Source of the DNA: an uncultured Sphaerochaeta sp.
GTDB lineage: Bacteria > Spirochaetota > Spirochaetia > Sphaerochaetales > Sphaerochaetaceae
Assembly: GCF_963666015.1 (NCBI RefSeq)
Contig: NZ_OY762555.1
Coordinates: 992,001-1,056,000, forward strand
Length of the DNA: 64,000 bases
Direction: 5' to 3'
Under the pieces are notes generated by a model, which was not told the origin of the DNA, searched no databases, and was given only the letters and a program-made list of their open reading frames with translations. The stretch's first letter is position 1, and every line of letters begins with the position of its first letter. Position numbers and translations under genes: made by a program. Below, piece after piece: positions 32,859 to 40,501 of the stretch.

Positions 32859-33764
32859 ATGAATCAGGCACTTTATCTCTTCCTCGACATGATGACCGGT
32901 ATGATCATCTCCATCATGGTGGTTTCCAACACCCTCCTGGGACAGGCTACCACCATGGGTGTCTCATTAATCGTCAATCATATGATTGGATTGGTCATCC
33001 TCTCCCTTATCCTGTTCCTTGGCAGGAAGAAGCAAGCCATCAATGGCCCAGGAAGAAAAGTCCCCTGGTATCTCATGTTCAATGGCCTGTTCGGTCTCGC
33101 CATTTTGAACCTGAATTATACGACCGTCGTACATACCGGAGCATCGCTTGCAATGGCTTCCACCGTATTCGGGCAGAGTTTCTGTTCATTGGTTTTTGAC
33201 CTCACTGGTTGGATGGGAATGCAAAAACGTAGTCTTAACCGAACAAAGATTTTCAGTTTGAGTGTCAGTGCTATGGGAATCATCATCATGGCGAGCGGAG
33301 GTACAGCGAACTTTGCTTTGCTGTATGTTATGCTAGGCATCCTTGCCGGCGCACTTACCATGACACAGATGGTACTCAACAGTACACTTGCCCTCTATGA
33401 GGGGCCTATACGTGCCTCACATAGGAATTTCATCGGCGGGCTGTTGGCAGGCTTGGTCTTCTATTTCCTGTTTCAGAAGGATGCAACAATCGTTGGCATT
33501 CAAACCATACCCCAGATTCCGCTGTTGCTTGTTTTAGGTGGAGGAATTCTGGCAGTTTTTGTCGTGGTAAGTACTAGTTATGTCATCGTGAAGATTCCTG
33601 CTGTTTACTCTGCACTCCTGCTCTCATCTGCCCAGATCCTGATGAGTCTCTTGATCGATTATCTCTTCTTTAACAGTTTCAGCCTACCACTTCTCGTAGG
33701 AGCTCTCTTGATGTTGCTAGGGATGGCAGGGAATCTGGCTGCAGACAGGAAGCCTAGGCCTTAG
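32859..33764 (+). CDS. DMT-superfamily transporter (YdcZ/DUF606-like, duplicated)
   Basis: 301 residues with about ten membrane helices in two similar halves; each half begins with the MMTGMIISIMVVSNTLLGQA-like or GILAGALTMTQMVLNSTLA-like pattern seen in YdcZ/DUF606 proteins, which are usually single-half proteins of about 150 residues. DMT transporters export or import small metabolites; the substrate is unknown. It is divergent from cobT with two apparently leaderless promoters back to back in 60 bp. The 3' end overlaps the convergent mutY-like gene by 11 bp. Confidence 0.8.
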   Translation: MNQALYLFLDMMTGMIISIMVVSNTLLGQATTMGVSLIVNHMIGLVILSLILFLGRKKQAINGPGRKVPWYLMFNGLFGLAILNLNYTTVVHTGASLAMASTVFGQSFCSLVFDLTGWMGMQKRSLNRTKIFSLSVSAMGIIIMASGGTANFALLYVMLGILAGALTMTQMVLNSTLALYEGPIRASHRNFIGGLLAGLVFYFLFQKDATIVGIQTIPQIPLLLVLGGGILAVFVVVSTSYVIVKIPAVYSALLLSSAQILMSLLIDYLFFNSFSLPLLVGALLMLLGMAGNLAADRKPRP

Positions 33765-34638
33765 CTATCCGATAGGTACCTTCCATTTCCTCAACAAAGC
33801 CCTCTTTTTCCAACTGCCCAAGACAGTACAGTACACGTTCTTCTTCAAAGTGGGAGAGCAATGTGGTGATCTGTTCCTGTCCTTTTTCCCCGGTATCAGC
33901 AAGCAGATGAATCAACTGTCCACGTATCTGTCGGTTGGAGTTCTCGAATTTTGCCTGTTTTGTATAGTGGGCACTTCTCATATTGGGATTGGGAAGAAGA
34001 TGTTTAAGCAAGACACCAAAATCCATCAGGGCGTAATACCACGCTTTGGGGTCCTCAACCAACTGTACTAAACGAGCAAGCAACAATTCCAAATCCTTGT
34101 CCTTCACGCCTTCCTGGTCAGGATAAAAACAGTGGAGCAAGACTCTGCGTATGTTCGTTTCAAGGTAGATGGTTCTCTCTCGGTAACTGAATGCACCAAT
34201 GGCAGCTGCGGTTGCTTTCCCTACTCCAGGCAAGGAGAGCAGTTCAGCCTGCTTCTTGGGTAGGTTCCAATCCCACTTTTCACATGCAATGGCACTCTTA
34301 CGGAGATTCAGAGCCCTTCGGTTATAGCCCAATCCTTTCCAGTGGTACAGCAACTCATCCAGCGCCACCTCAGCCAAGTCTTTGAGTGTTGGCCACAGGG
34401 AGAGAAACGACTCATACTTGGGAATGACACGAATGGTTTGGGTCTGTTGAAGCATTACCTCAGAGAGCAGGATCCGATAGGGGTCGGTGGTCTCTCTCCA
34501 GACGAACTCTCTTCCATGATTTTCATAAAAGCCAAGAATTGTCTGTATGAAGGATTCATACCCTTCTTGACTATGGATGAAAGGAGGATTCAGATAGTGC
34601 GCTGCTTCTTCCGTTGAGAGTGTGGGGAAATCAATCAT
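33754..34638 (-). CDS. MutY-like HhH-GPD adenine glycosylase, short form without Fe-S motif
   Basis: 294 residues. The catalytic Glu region is intact (LSEVMLQQTQT near 55), and so is the helix-hairpin-helix (LPGVGKATAAAIGAFS near 132). However, the Asp of the usual LDGNVKRV is Glu (LETNIRRV), the four cysteines that hold [4Fe-4S] are absent (after MDFGVLLKHL only LPNPNMRSAHY), and no NUDIX-like 8-oxoG-recognition domain follows; instead there is a short winged-helix-like tail. MutY removes A mispaired with 8-oxoG. Cluster-less MutY proteins are known, but the Asp-to-Glu change makes activity uncertain. Its ATG overlaps the upstream permease stop (ATGA). Confidence 0.75.
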   Translation of the reverse strand: MIDFPTLSTEEAAHYLNPPFIHSQEGYESFIQTILGFYENHGREFVWRETTDPYRILLSEVMLQQTQTIRVIPKYESFLSLWPTLKDLAEVALDELLYHWKGLGYNRRALNLRKSAIACEKWDWNLPKKQAELLSLPGVGKATAAAIGAFSYRERTIYLETNIRRVLLHCFYPDQEGVKDKDLELLLARLVQLVEDPKAWYYALMDFGVLLKHLLPNPNMRSAHYTKQAKFENSNRQIRGQLIHLLADTGEKGQEQITTLLSHFEEERVLYCLGQLEKEGFVEEMEGTYRIAKA

Positions 34639-35867
34639 TTCTTGTCGCCAAAATTCTCCGGAAGGACGAAGTCACCCCTGTGGTATTCCTCATGGGCTTC
34701 CTTCTCCTGTGCTTCATGGATGTGTTCAGCGGTGGGTTGTTCTCCCCTCTTGAGCTTATCTTGCTTCCGCAGATAACGCTCCAGCGCTTTTTGCTTTGCC
34801 GTTTCCCGTTGATAGCTTTTTCCACTGCTTATCAGGATGGCAACCGGCCTGAGACTCTTGATATTTGCACAGAGAATCTGCAACACACTGGTCAGGGGTA
34901 CAGAGATAAACATCCCGGGGAGTCCCCAGATGAAGCCCCAGAGAGAAAGTGAGACAAGAATAACAAAAGGCGATAGATTGAGCTGACCGCCTTGCAGGCG
35001 GGGGTCAATGATGTTCCCCAGGATCATCTGGGTGCTTATTGCAAGGATCGCCACGTAAAAGACATTGGTCCAATCGGGTGCAAACTGGATCAAGGACATA
35101 AAAATGACAATGGTTGTCACAATGACTGAACCAATGGAAGGTATGAAGTTGAATATGAATGCCAGGACTCCCCAGAGAATGGGAAGATCAAGGCCAGTGA
35201 CCACTGCGGTGAGAAAGAAGAGTGCACCGGTGCATAGGCTGATTACCACTTTCAGCAACAGATATTTGGAGGTCTGGCGGGTAATGCGTTCAAACATGAC
35301 AGCAACTTTCATTCCTTTGCTTCGAGGAATGGCTGCCAGCAACTTGGGAATGACGCTCTGCCGTTCCAGCAACAGGAAAAGCACAAAAATATAGACCAAC
35401 AGTGCAACCTTGGTGATCGAGAGGAACTTGTTGCTGATGGAGGTCAGGCTACTGATGGCAATATTCGACCAGTTCACGGGCAGTATGGATAGGAAGGAAG
35501 CCCCTTCAGGAAGATCAATAAAGGAACTTGCCCTGCTGGTCAGCAGTCGGTCCAGTGAGACCACTTTCTCTACATAGAATGGCACGAGATCAACTAAGGT
35601 ATCGACTGTGATAATGATGAACCAGCCTGTAGCAAGAAACAGGAAGAGCAACAGAGCCATAACGAAGATGACTGAGATGATTTTGGGTACATGGAGTCTA
35701 TCAAGCCTACGAAGTAATGGACTGAATAACAGATAACAGAAAAACGATAGAACGAGGGGAATCATAACGTCTTTCGACATCTTTAAAGCAGCAAATACTG
35801 CCAATGTTACAATGACACCAAGGAATATTTGGATGTACTTATTTCCTGAGAACGGTTTTTCTGTCAT
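34635..35867 (-). CDS. AI-2E family (YdiK/TqsA-like) transporter
   Basis: About 410 residues with the AI-2E layout: helix pairs at the N-terminus (FLGVIVTLAVFAALKM, MIPLVLSFFCYLLFSPLLRRLD), a soluble middle, and C-terminal helices with FNFIPSIGSVI and GLPGMFISVPL. Members export autoinducer-2 or act as Na+/H+ antiporters; the substrate is unresolved. The charged C-terminal tail (about 50 residues, EAQEKEAHEEYH) is cytoplasmic. The start at 35867 is chosen from the family N-terminus and a leaderless promoter; the reading frame extends further but across that promoter. The mutY-like gene follows with a 4-bp overlap. Confidence 0.85.
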   Translation of the reverse strand: MTEKPFSGNKYIQIFLGVIVTLAVFAALKMSKDVMIPLVLSFFCYLLFSPLLRRLDRLHVPKIISVIFVMALLLFLFLATGWFIIITVDTLVDLVPFYVEKVVSLDRLLTSRASSFIDLPEGASFLSILPVNWSNIAISSLTSISNKFLSITKVALLVYIFVLFLLLERQSVIPKLLAAIPRSKGMKVAVMFERITRQTSKYLLLKVVISLCTGALFFLTAVVTGLDLPILWGVLAFIFNFIPSIGSVIVTTIVIFMSLIQFAPDWTNVFYVAILAISTQMILGNIIDPRLQGGQLNLSPFVILVSLSLWGFIWGLPGMFISVPLTSVLQILCANIKSLRPVAILISSGKSYQRETAKQKALERYLRKQDKLKRGEQPTAEHIHEAQEKEAHEEYHRGDFVLPENFGDKK

Positions 35868-35902
35868 AGGACAACTATAGACTAGCTTGGAAAAACCTGC
35901 AA
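35868..35902 (-). promoter_or_regulatory. Predicted leaderless promoter of the AI-2E gene
   Basis: On the minus strand: TTGCAG (35902-35897), 17-bp spacer, TATAGT (35879-35874), six bases, ATG at 35867. It overlaps the divergent trmJ promoter. Confidence 0.55.
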
Positions 35903-35922
35903 TATCTGTTATTACTGGTTCT
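35887..35922 (+). promoter_or_regulatory. Predicted leaderless promoter of trmJ
   Basis: TTGGAA (35887-35892), 17-bp spacer, TATTAC (35910-35915), seven bases, ATG at 35923; no ribosome site. It overlaps the AI-2E promoter by about 16 bp, so the two may compete for polymerase. Confidence 0.5.
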
Positions 35923-36666
35923 ATGGACCAACAAACCAATTTGGATAGGATTCAAATCGTACTGGTTGATACACAGGATGGAGCCAATATTGGCTCAACC
36001 TGTCGAGCCATGAAGACCATGGGTATTACCCATTTGGTCTTGGTGAGTGATCGTGAATACGATGAGAACCGTGTAAGAACGCTTGCATTACATGCCAGCG
36101 ATGTCTGGGAGCAAGCGAAGCGATTCTCTTCACTCAAGGAGGCACTTGCAGGAAGTGTACTCAGTGTTGCCGCTACAAGAAGAAGAGGAAAGTTTCGTAA
36201 GCATAGCTCGCTCAACCCCACCCAATTGGCTGAGGTGGTACAGAAGACCGGTGACGGTCTTATCTCAATCGTCTTCGGACGAGAGTCCGACGGACTAACT
36301 GATGATGAGGTGGCCATGTGCAGTCAGGTGGTAACCATACCAACCAGCGACCAGTTTCCCTCTCTCAATCTATCTCAAGCGGTCCAAATCATCACCTACT
36401 GTCTTTACGATACCATCAAGACATACCCTGAGGGGGCAAACCCGGTAACCCAAGGACGGTGCGAGGAGGCAGCGCTTAAAGCGTGTGATGCACTCGATGA
36501 GATCGGGTACTTCAAACTAGGCCAGGAGAAACTCTGGACTTTCCGCTTCCTTCGCGATGTATTTGTACGCTCTGCTCTCACTGAAAGTGAAATACAGAAG
36601 ATGGAAAAGGTCTTTGTCAAAACAGCCAGGATCAAGGCCCATAAGAACAAGGAGCAAGATGACTGA
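35923..36666 (+). CDS. trmJ: TrmJ-type tRNA 2'-O-methyltransferase (SPOUT)
   Basis: 247 residues with SPOUT knot motifs: LVDTQDGANIGSTCRAMK near 14-31 (motif 1), IVFGRESDGLTDDEV near 113-127 (motif 2) and IPTSDQFPSLNLSQAVQI near 138-155 (motif 3). This pattern is typical of TrmJ, which 2'-O-methylates position 32 of tRNAs. A C-terminal helical extension is present, as in TrmJ. ATG 35923 is the family-typical start; an in-frame TTG at 35887 would lie in the -35 box. Its stop overlaps the GDPD start by 8 bp. Confidence 0.88.
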   Translation: MDQQTNLDRIQIVLVDTQDGANIGSTCRAMKTMGITHLVLVSDREYDENRVRTLALHASDVWEQAKRFSSLKEALAGSVLSVAATRRRGKFRKHSSLNPTQLAEVVQKTGDGLISIVFGRESDGLTDDEVAMCSQVVTIPTSDQFPSLNLSQAVQIITYCLYDTIKTYPEGANPVTQGRCEEAALKACDALDEIGYFKLGQEKLWTFRFLRDVFVRSALTESEIQKMEKVFVKTARIKAHKNKEQDD

Positions 36667-37456
36667 TTCCTTTTTTGACCCAATGCCTCGGGTGGTAGCC
36701 CACCGAGGGGATAGTGCACACTTCCCAGAGAACACACTCAGTGCCTTCCTGAGTGCATGTACATTGGGGGTCGATGTCATCGAGACCGATGTACATCTGA
36801 GTAAGGACGGCCAGCTTGTCATCTGGCATGATGAGACCTTGGACCGCAATACCGATGGTTCCGGCCGGGTGGAGGATCATACACTAACTGAACTGAAAAC
36901 TTACGATGCAGGATATACATTCACTCCAGACAACGGAGAAACATTTCCCTTCAGGGAAAAAGGTGTGCAGCTGTGTACATTAAGAGAGGCCCTGGAGGCG
37001 TGTCCAAGCCAGAGATTCAATATTGACTTAAAAAGCAAGGATCCAGCCATCGTTGACACATTCATTGAAGTGGTCCACTCAGTGCAGGCTACAAAGCGAA
37101 TCGTTGCTGCTTCTTTTCACCTCTCAAATCTCAAATTACTGAGGAAGAAAGCTCCCGATATACTGACAAGTGTTACCACCTTTGAGGTGGTACCCCTCTT
37201 GGCACTCCAGAAGCTCCACTTGCTCTTTGGGAAGAAGCACTCCATTATTTTCCAGGTTCCCACCCGTCAGTGGGGCATCGAGGTAATCACTCCTTCTTTT
37301 ATACAAACCATGCATAACAAGGGGAGCATCATTCAAGTCTGGACCATCAATGAAGAAGCTGAAATGAGGCGTCTCTACCAGATGGGTGTAGATTCTGTAA
37401 TGACCGATAAACCAGCTTTAGCCATCAAAGTCGCTACAGAGCTGGGACTACGATAA
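36659..37456 (+). CDS. Glycerophosphodiester phosphodiesterase
   Basis: 265 residues with the GDPD TIM-barrel motifs VVAHRGDSAHFPENTLSAF near 12-30 (catalytic His), ETDVHLSKDGQLVIWHD near 45-61 (metal Glu/Asp, second His), NIDLKSK near 125 and VWTINEEAEMRRL near 228. It hydrolyses glycerophosphodiesters to glycerol 3-phosphate and the alcohol. No signal peptide, so cytosolic. AAGGAG precedes the ATG at 36659 inside the trmJ end, so the two are translationally coupled. Confidence 0.92.
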   Translation: MTDSFFDPMPRVVAHRGDSAHFPENTLSAFLSACTLGVDVIETDVHLSKDGQLVIWHDETLDRNTDGSGRVEDHTLTELKTYDAGYTFTPDNGETFPFREKGVQLCTLREALEACPSQRFNIDLKSKDPAIVDTFIEVVHSVQATKRIVAASFHLSNLKLLRKKAPDILTSVTTFEVVPLLALQKLHLLFGKKHSIIFQVPTRQWGIEVITPSFIQTMHNKGSIIQVWTINEEAEMRRLYQMGVDSVMTDKPALAIKVATELGLR

Positions 37457-37492
37457 GCAAGTTTAATAAACAACAATAAAGAGAGGTATCTT

Positions 37493-38602
37493 TTGGAAGC
37501 TTCCAAGGTCTACTACACAAACTTACGCTGCGACAACGGGGACTCTCGCTTGCATAAGCTCACCAGGCTGATCAAGAGAGCAGGAATAGAGAACATCGAT
37601 TTCAAGAACAAATTCACTGCCATCAAGATCCATTTCGGGGAACCTGGCAATTTGGCTTTCCTGAGACCAAACTATGCCGCCACAGTTGTTGATCTGGTCA
37701 AGGAGTTGGGAGGAAGGCCATTCCTTACCGATTGCAATACCCTCTATGTCGGGGGAAGAAAACATGCACTTGATCACATGGAGAGTGCCTATAAAAACGG
37801 TTTTATGCCCTATACTACCGGATGCCATATCATCATTGGGGATGGACTGAAGGGGACAGATGAAACATTGGTCCCCGTTCCTGGAGGGAAGTATGTCAAG
37901 GAAGCAAAGGTGGGACGTGCCTTGATGGACGCCGATATCCTTATCAGTCTCGCCCACTTCAAGGGTCATGAGGCCACCGGTTTTGGTGGTGCCCTCAAGA
38001 ATATCGGAATGGGCGGAGGTTCCCGTGCAGGGAAGATGGAGATGCACTGTGATGGAAAACCACAGGTTGATCAGAGTCTTTGCATTGGTTGCGGTGCCTG
38101 TATCGATATCTGTGCCCACGATGCTCCACACATCACTGATGGGCTCTCTTGGATCGATCAGGACAAGTGTGTTGGTTGTGGTCGTTGTATTGCGGTCTGC
38201 CCTACTGATGCAATCTCAAACAATGACGGTAGCTCCAATGACAAGTTGAACTGCAAGATTGCTGAGTACACCCATGCAATCTGTCATGGAAGACCAACCT
38301 TTCATATCAATATTGTCATTGAGGTCTCACCGAACTGTGACTGCCATGGAGAAAATGATCTGGCCATAGTACCGGATGTAGGATTTTTCGCATCCTTCGA
38401 CCCTATTGCATTGGATAAGGCATGTGCGGATGCAGTGAACGAGCAACCGTTCATCCCTTCCTCTGCACTTGGAGAGAGAGAACACTGTCATCATGATCAC
38501 TTCACTGACACCCATCCTACCACTAGCTGGAAAGTAGCCCTGGAGCATGGGGAGAAACTGGGACTCGGAACAATGGAGTATGAGTTGTTTGAGGTGAAGT
38601 AA
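37493..38602 (+). CDS. DUF362 protein with two [4Fe-4S] ferredoxin motifs
   Basis: 369 residues. The N-terminal part is DUF362 (KIHFGEPGN near 45, FLTDCNTLYVGGRKHA near 75-90, LAHFKGHEATGFGGALKNI in parts near 155-172). Two CxxCxxCxxxC-type clusters follow at about 197-245 (CIGCGACIDICAHDAP and CVGCGRCIAVCPTDAI). The protein is often annotated as an iron-sulfur or 2,3-bisphosphoglycerate-like protein; its reaction is not known. Start is TTG 37493 with GAGAGGT upstream; the 36-bp gap after the GDPD gene suggests an operon. It ends with a strong terminator. Confidence 0.85.
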   Translation: MEASKVYYTNLRCDNGDSRLHKLTRLIKRAGIENIDFKNKFTAIKIHFGEPGNLAFLRPNYAATVVDLVKELGGRPFLTDCNTLYVGGRKHALDHMESAYKNGFMPYTTGCHIIIGDGLKGTDETLVPVPGGKYVKEAKVGRALMDADILISLAHFKGHEATGFGGALKNIGMGGGSRAGKMEMHCDGKPQVDQSLCIGCGACIDICAHDAPHITDGLSWIDQDKCVGCGRCIAVCPTDAISNNDGSSNDKLNCKIAEYTHAICHGRPTFHINIVIEVSPNCDCHGENDLAIVPDVGFFASFDPIALDKACADAVNEQPFIPSSALGEREHCHHDHFTDTHPTTSWKVALEHGEKLGLGTMEYELFEVK

Positions 38603-38624
38603 CGACACAAAGAAGCTAGATAGT

Positions 38625-38656
38625 ACAGGCTGAGCCAATTTCTCAGCCTGTTTCTG
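38625..38656 (+). terminator. Terminator of the DUF362 gene
   Basis: Ten-bp stem ACAGGCTGAG/CTCAGCCTGT, then a T-rich tail. The 68-bp duplication begins inside the 3' arm. Confidence 0.75.
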
Positions 38657-38716
38657 TTGCCTACTAGATCTTATCATCCTGAAAAACACAGGCCCGATAC
38701 CTTCATGGTTTCGGGC
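38649..38716 (+). repeat. 68-bp direct repeat, copy 1 (gene relic)
   Basis: Identical base for base to 39542-39609. It carries the last codons and stop of the outer-membrane gene and the terminator stem up to TCGGGC, then diverges, leaving the stem shortened. It is not part of any intact gene. Confidence 0.9.
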
Positions 38717-38924
38717 TATCTTTTGACCCAACAGAACATGACAAATCAGGACCTACTCTTTCAGCAGTATGCAATTCTGTGCAAGCAAATCTACTACGAA
38801 CTACAACAGGTGTAATTAGTACCCAAAAAAATAGCTTATTGTAATAAAAATATAGTAATATCGCTAATAGTTATGGTATGCTACTACTATCTGTATGAAT
38901 TTATCTCTATTAATGGAGGCTCTA

Positions 38925-39560
38925 ATGAAAAAGTTTTATGTATTATTATTGTCAGTTCTGGCTCTAGCAACAGTCCAGTTAATTGCTCAAACCAACAAAG
39001 TGTCCGTTGGAGGATTTTATTCCTTTGAAACTATTGACTCAATTATTATTGATAGTACTGAGATTGCAACTGATGCAAAAGCAAACACTCTCGGTGGCTA
39101 TATAAAAGGAACTTCCTTCTTATCCCCAACAAGTTCATTAGGTATCAACTATATGGCAAGGTTTGGGAAAGTCACTTCAATGGAAATAGGAGGAACCTCT
39201 GTCGATACATCTGAGGAACCCATCGGATGGGACTTCATGCTTGGCCTCGTTATCCAACAACCATTGGAAATGGACTCCTTTTTCGAATTGGGGGGAGGCA
39301 TAGTGATGAGCCTTGATTCCGAAACAGATAACTCTGGATCCATTCCAGTAGAAACCACACTTACCTTGTTCTCCTTGTCATTATTGGCTGAAATCAACTA
39401 CTCGTTAGATCCATCAACATATTTGAATATTGGTGTTCAAGGTCTTATTCCTCTCTTTGGAACGATTGAAGGTAGTAGTGGGGGTATTACAATGTCCTAT
39501 GATTATTCAATAGATGGCTTCACATTGAGTCCCTATGTAGGTGTTTCTGTTGCCTACTAG
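38925..39560 (+). CDS. Small outer-membrane beta-barrel protein, unknown role
   Basis: 211 residues. Signal peptide MKKFYVLLLSVLALATVQL with cleavage after LIAQ or nearby. The mature chain alternates polar and aromatic/hydrophobic residues in about eight strands and ends in an aromatic (GVSVAY), as outer-membrane barrels do. Turns are rich in Ser/Thr/Asp/Gly. I do not recognise the family; an OmpX/OmpW-size porin-like surface protein is the best description. The region is AT-richer than its neighbours, which may reflect rapid evolution or transfer. GGAGG six bases before ATG 38925 fixes the start. Its 3' end is duplicated 0.9 kb upstream. Confidence 0.78.
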   Translation: MKKFYVLLLSVLALATVQLIAQTNKVSVGGFYSFETIDSIIIDSTEIATDAKANTLGGYIKGTSFLSPTSSLGINYMARFGKVTSMEIGGTSVDTSEEPIGWDFMLGLVIQQPLEMDSFFELGGGIVMSLDSETDNSGSIPVETTLTLFSLSLLAEINYSLDPSTYLNIGVQGLIPLFGTIEGSSGGITMSYDYSIDGFTLSPYVGVSVAY

Positions 39561-39609
39561 ATCTTATCATCCTGAAAAACACAGGCCCGATACCTTCATG
39601 GTTTCGGGC
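39542..39609 (+). repeat. 68-bp direct repeat, copy 2 (functional 3' end and terminator)
   Basis: Identical to 38649-38716. Here it is the natural end of the outer-membrane gene and the first part of its terminator. Confidence 0.9.
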
Positions 39610-39617
39610 CTGTTTGC
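39581..39617. terminator. Bidirectional terminator (outer-membrane gene/nagB)
   Basis: Ten-bp stem ACAGGCCCGA/TCGGGCCTGT with a T-rich tail on the plus strand and GTTTTTC on the minus strand, so it can also end nagB. Confidence 0.8.
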
Positions 39618-39636
39618 TTACTCTACTGAATTGCTG

Positions 39637-40449
39637 TTACGCGAGCATATTCTCAACTGAAAGATTGTCACCCTCAATATCCTTGAAGTACTTGTAGGTA
39701 TTCAGCTTCAATTCCCCACAGGCTGCTTCATCACAGACGAGTACTGCCTTCGGGTGTAGTTGGAGAGCACTACAGGTCCAGTTCTGGCTTACACCACCCT
39801 CAATGGTTGCCTGCAAGGCACGTGCCTTTGCATGACCATTCACCAGGATGATGACTTCCTTGCTGTCTGTTACGGTCTTCACTCCAACGGTAAGAGCTTG
39901 GGATGGTACCTTGTTCATGTCGTTGTCGAAGAATCTGCTGTTCATCACCTTGGTATCGTAGGTGAGTGATTTGACTCTGGTCTTGCTGGAGAGGGAAGAG
40001 AATGGCTCATTGAATGCAATATGACCATCAGAACCTATACCACCCAGAAAAAGCTCAATTCCACCGAATGCAGCAATTGCATCCTCGTAGGCAGCACACT
40101 CCGCCTCCAGATCTTTTACATTTCCGTCAAGGATGTGGACATTCTCTTTCTTGATGTCGATATGGTTGAAGAAGTTTTTCCACATGAATGTGTAGTAACT
40201 CTGCTCATGGTCTTTTGGAAGACCAACGTACTCGTCCATGTTAAAGGTGACGACGTTAGCAAATGAGACATACCCTTCCCTATTCAGCCTGATCAATTCA
40301 GCATAGGTTCCAAGCGGAGAAGATCCGGTTGGTAGCCCTAATACGAAAGGACGGTTCTCATTTGGTTCGAACTCTCTGATCCTGCTTGCGATATATCGAG
40401 CAGCCCAGAGAGAAAGGTTCTCATAATCGTTTTGGATGATGACTCGCAT
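39637..40449 (-). CDS. nagB: Glucosamine-6-phosphate deaminase
   Basis: 270 residues, full length for the family. Substrate and catalytic blocks: [13 protein letters not shown] near 37-49, [10 protein letters not shown] near 68-77 (catalytic Asp), [15 protein letters not shown] near 134-148 (His, Asp), and [17 protein letters not shown] near 210. It converts glucosamine 6-phosphate to fructose 6-phosphate and ammonia. AAGGAG lies before the ATG. No nagA or importer is adjacent; it appears monocistronic. Confidence 0.97.
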   Translation of the reverse strand: MRVIIQNDYENLSLWAARYIASRIREFEPNENRPFVLGLPTGSSPLGTYAELIRLNREGYVSFANVVTFNMDEYVGLPKDHEQSYYTFMWKNFFNHIDIKKENVHILDGNVKDLEAECAAYEDAIAAFGGIELFLGGIGSDGHIAFNEPFSSLSSKTRVKSLTYDTKVMNSRFFDNDMNKVPSQALTVGVKTVTDSKEVIILVNGHAKARALQATIEGGVSQNWTCSALQLHPKAVLVCDEAACGELKLNTYKYFKDIEGDNLSVENMLA

Positions 40450-40501
40450 AGTGCTCTCCTTGTCACTCCATCATAGACGGAAAGACAGTATGAGACAACT
40501 A

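Larger units (their letters stand above)
38603..38924. other. Intergenic region with a relic duplication
   Basis: It contains the DUF362 terminator, a 68-bp copy of the 3' end of the downstream outer-membrane gene plus most of its terminator, and about 150 bp of AT-rich sequence before that gene. No other gene is supported. Confidence 0.7.

Noticed and set aside
37523..38131. Minus-strand frame of 202 residues
   Set aside because: Antisense to the DUF362 ferredoxin gene.
38649..39609. Mobile element or CRISPR-like repeat from the 68-bp pair
   Set aside because: Only two copies, no inverted ends, no target-site duplication, no transposase; the repeat is a gene 3' end.
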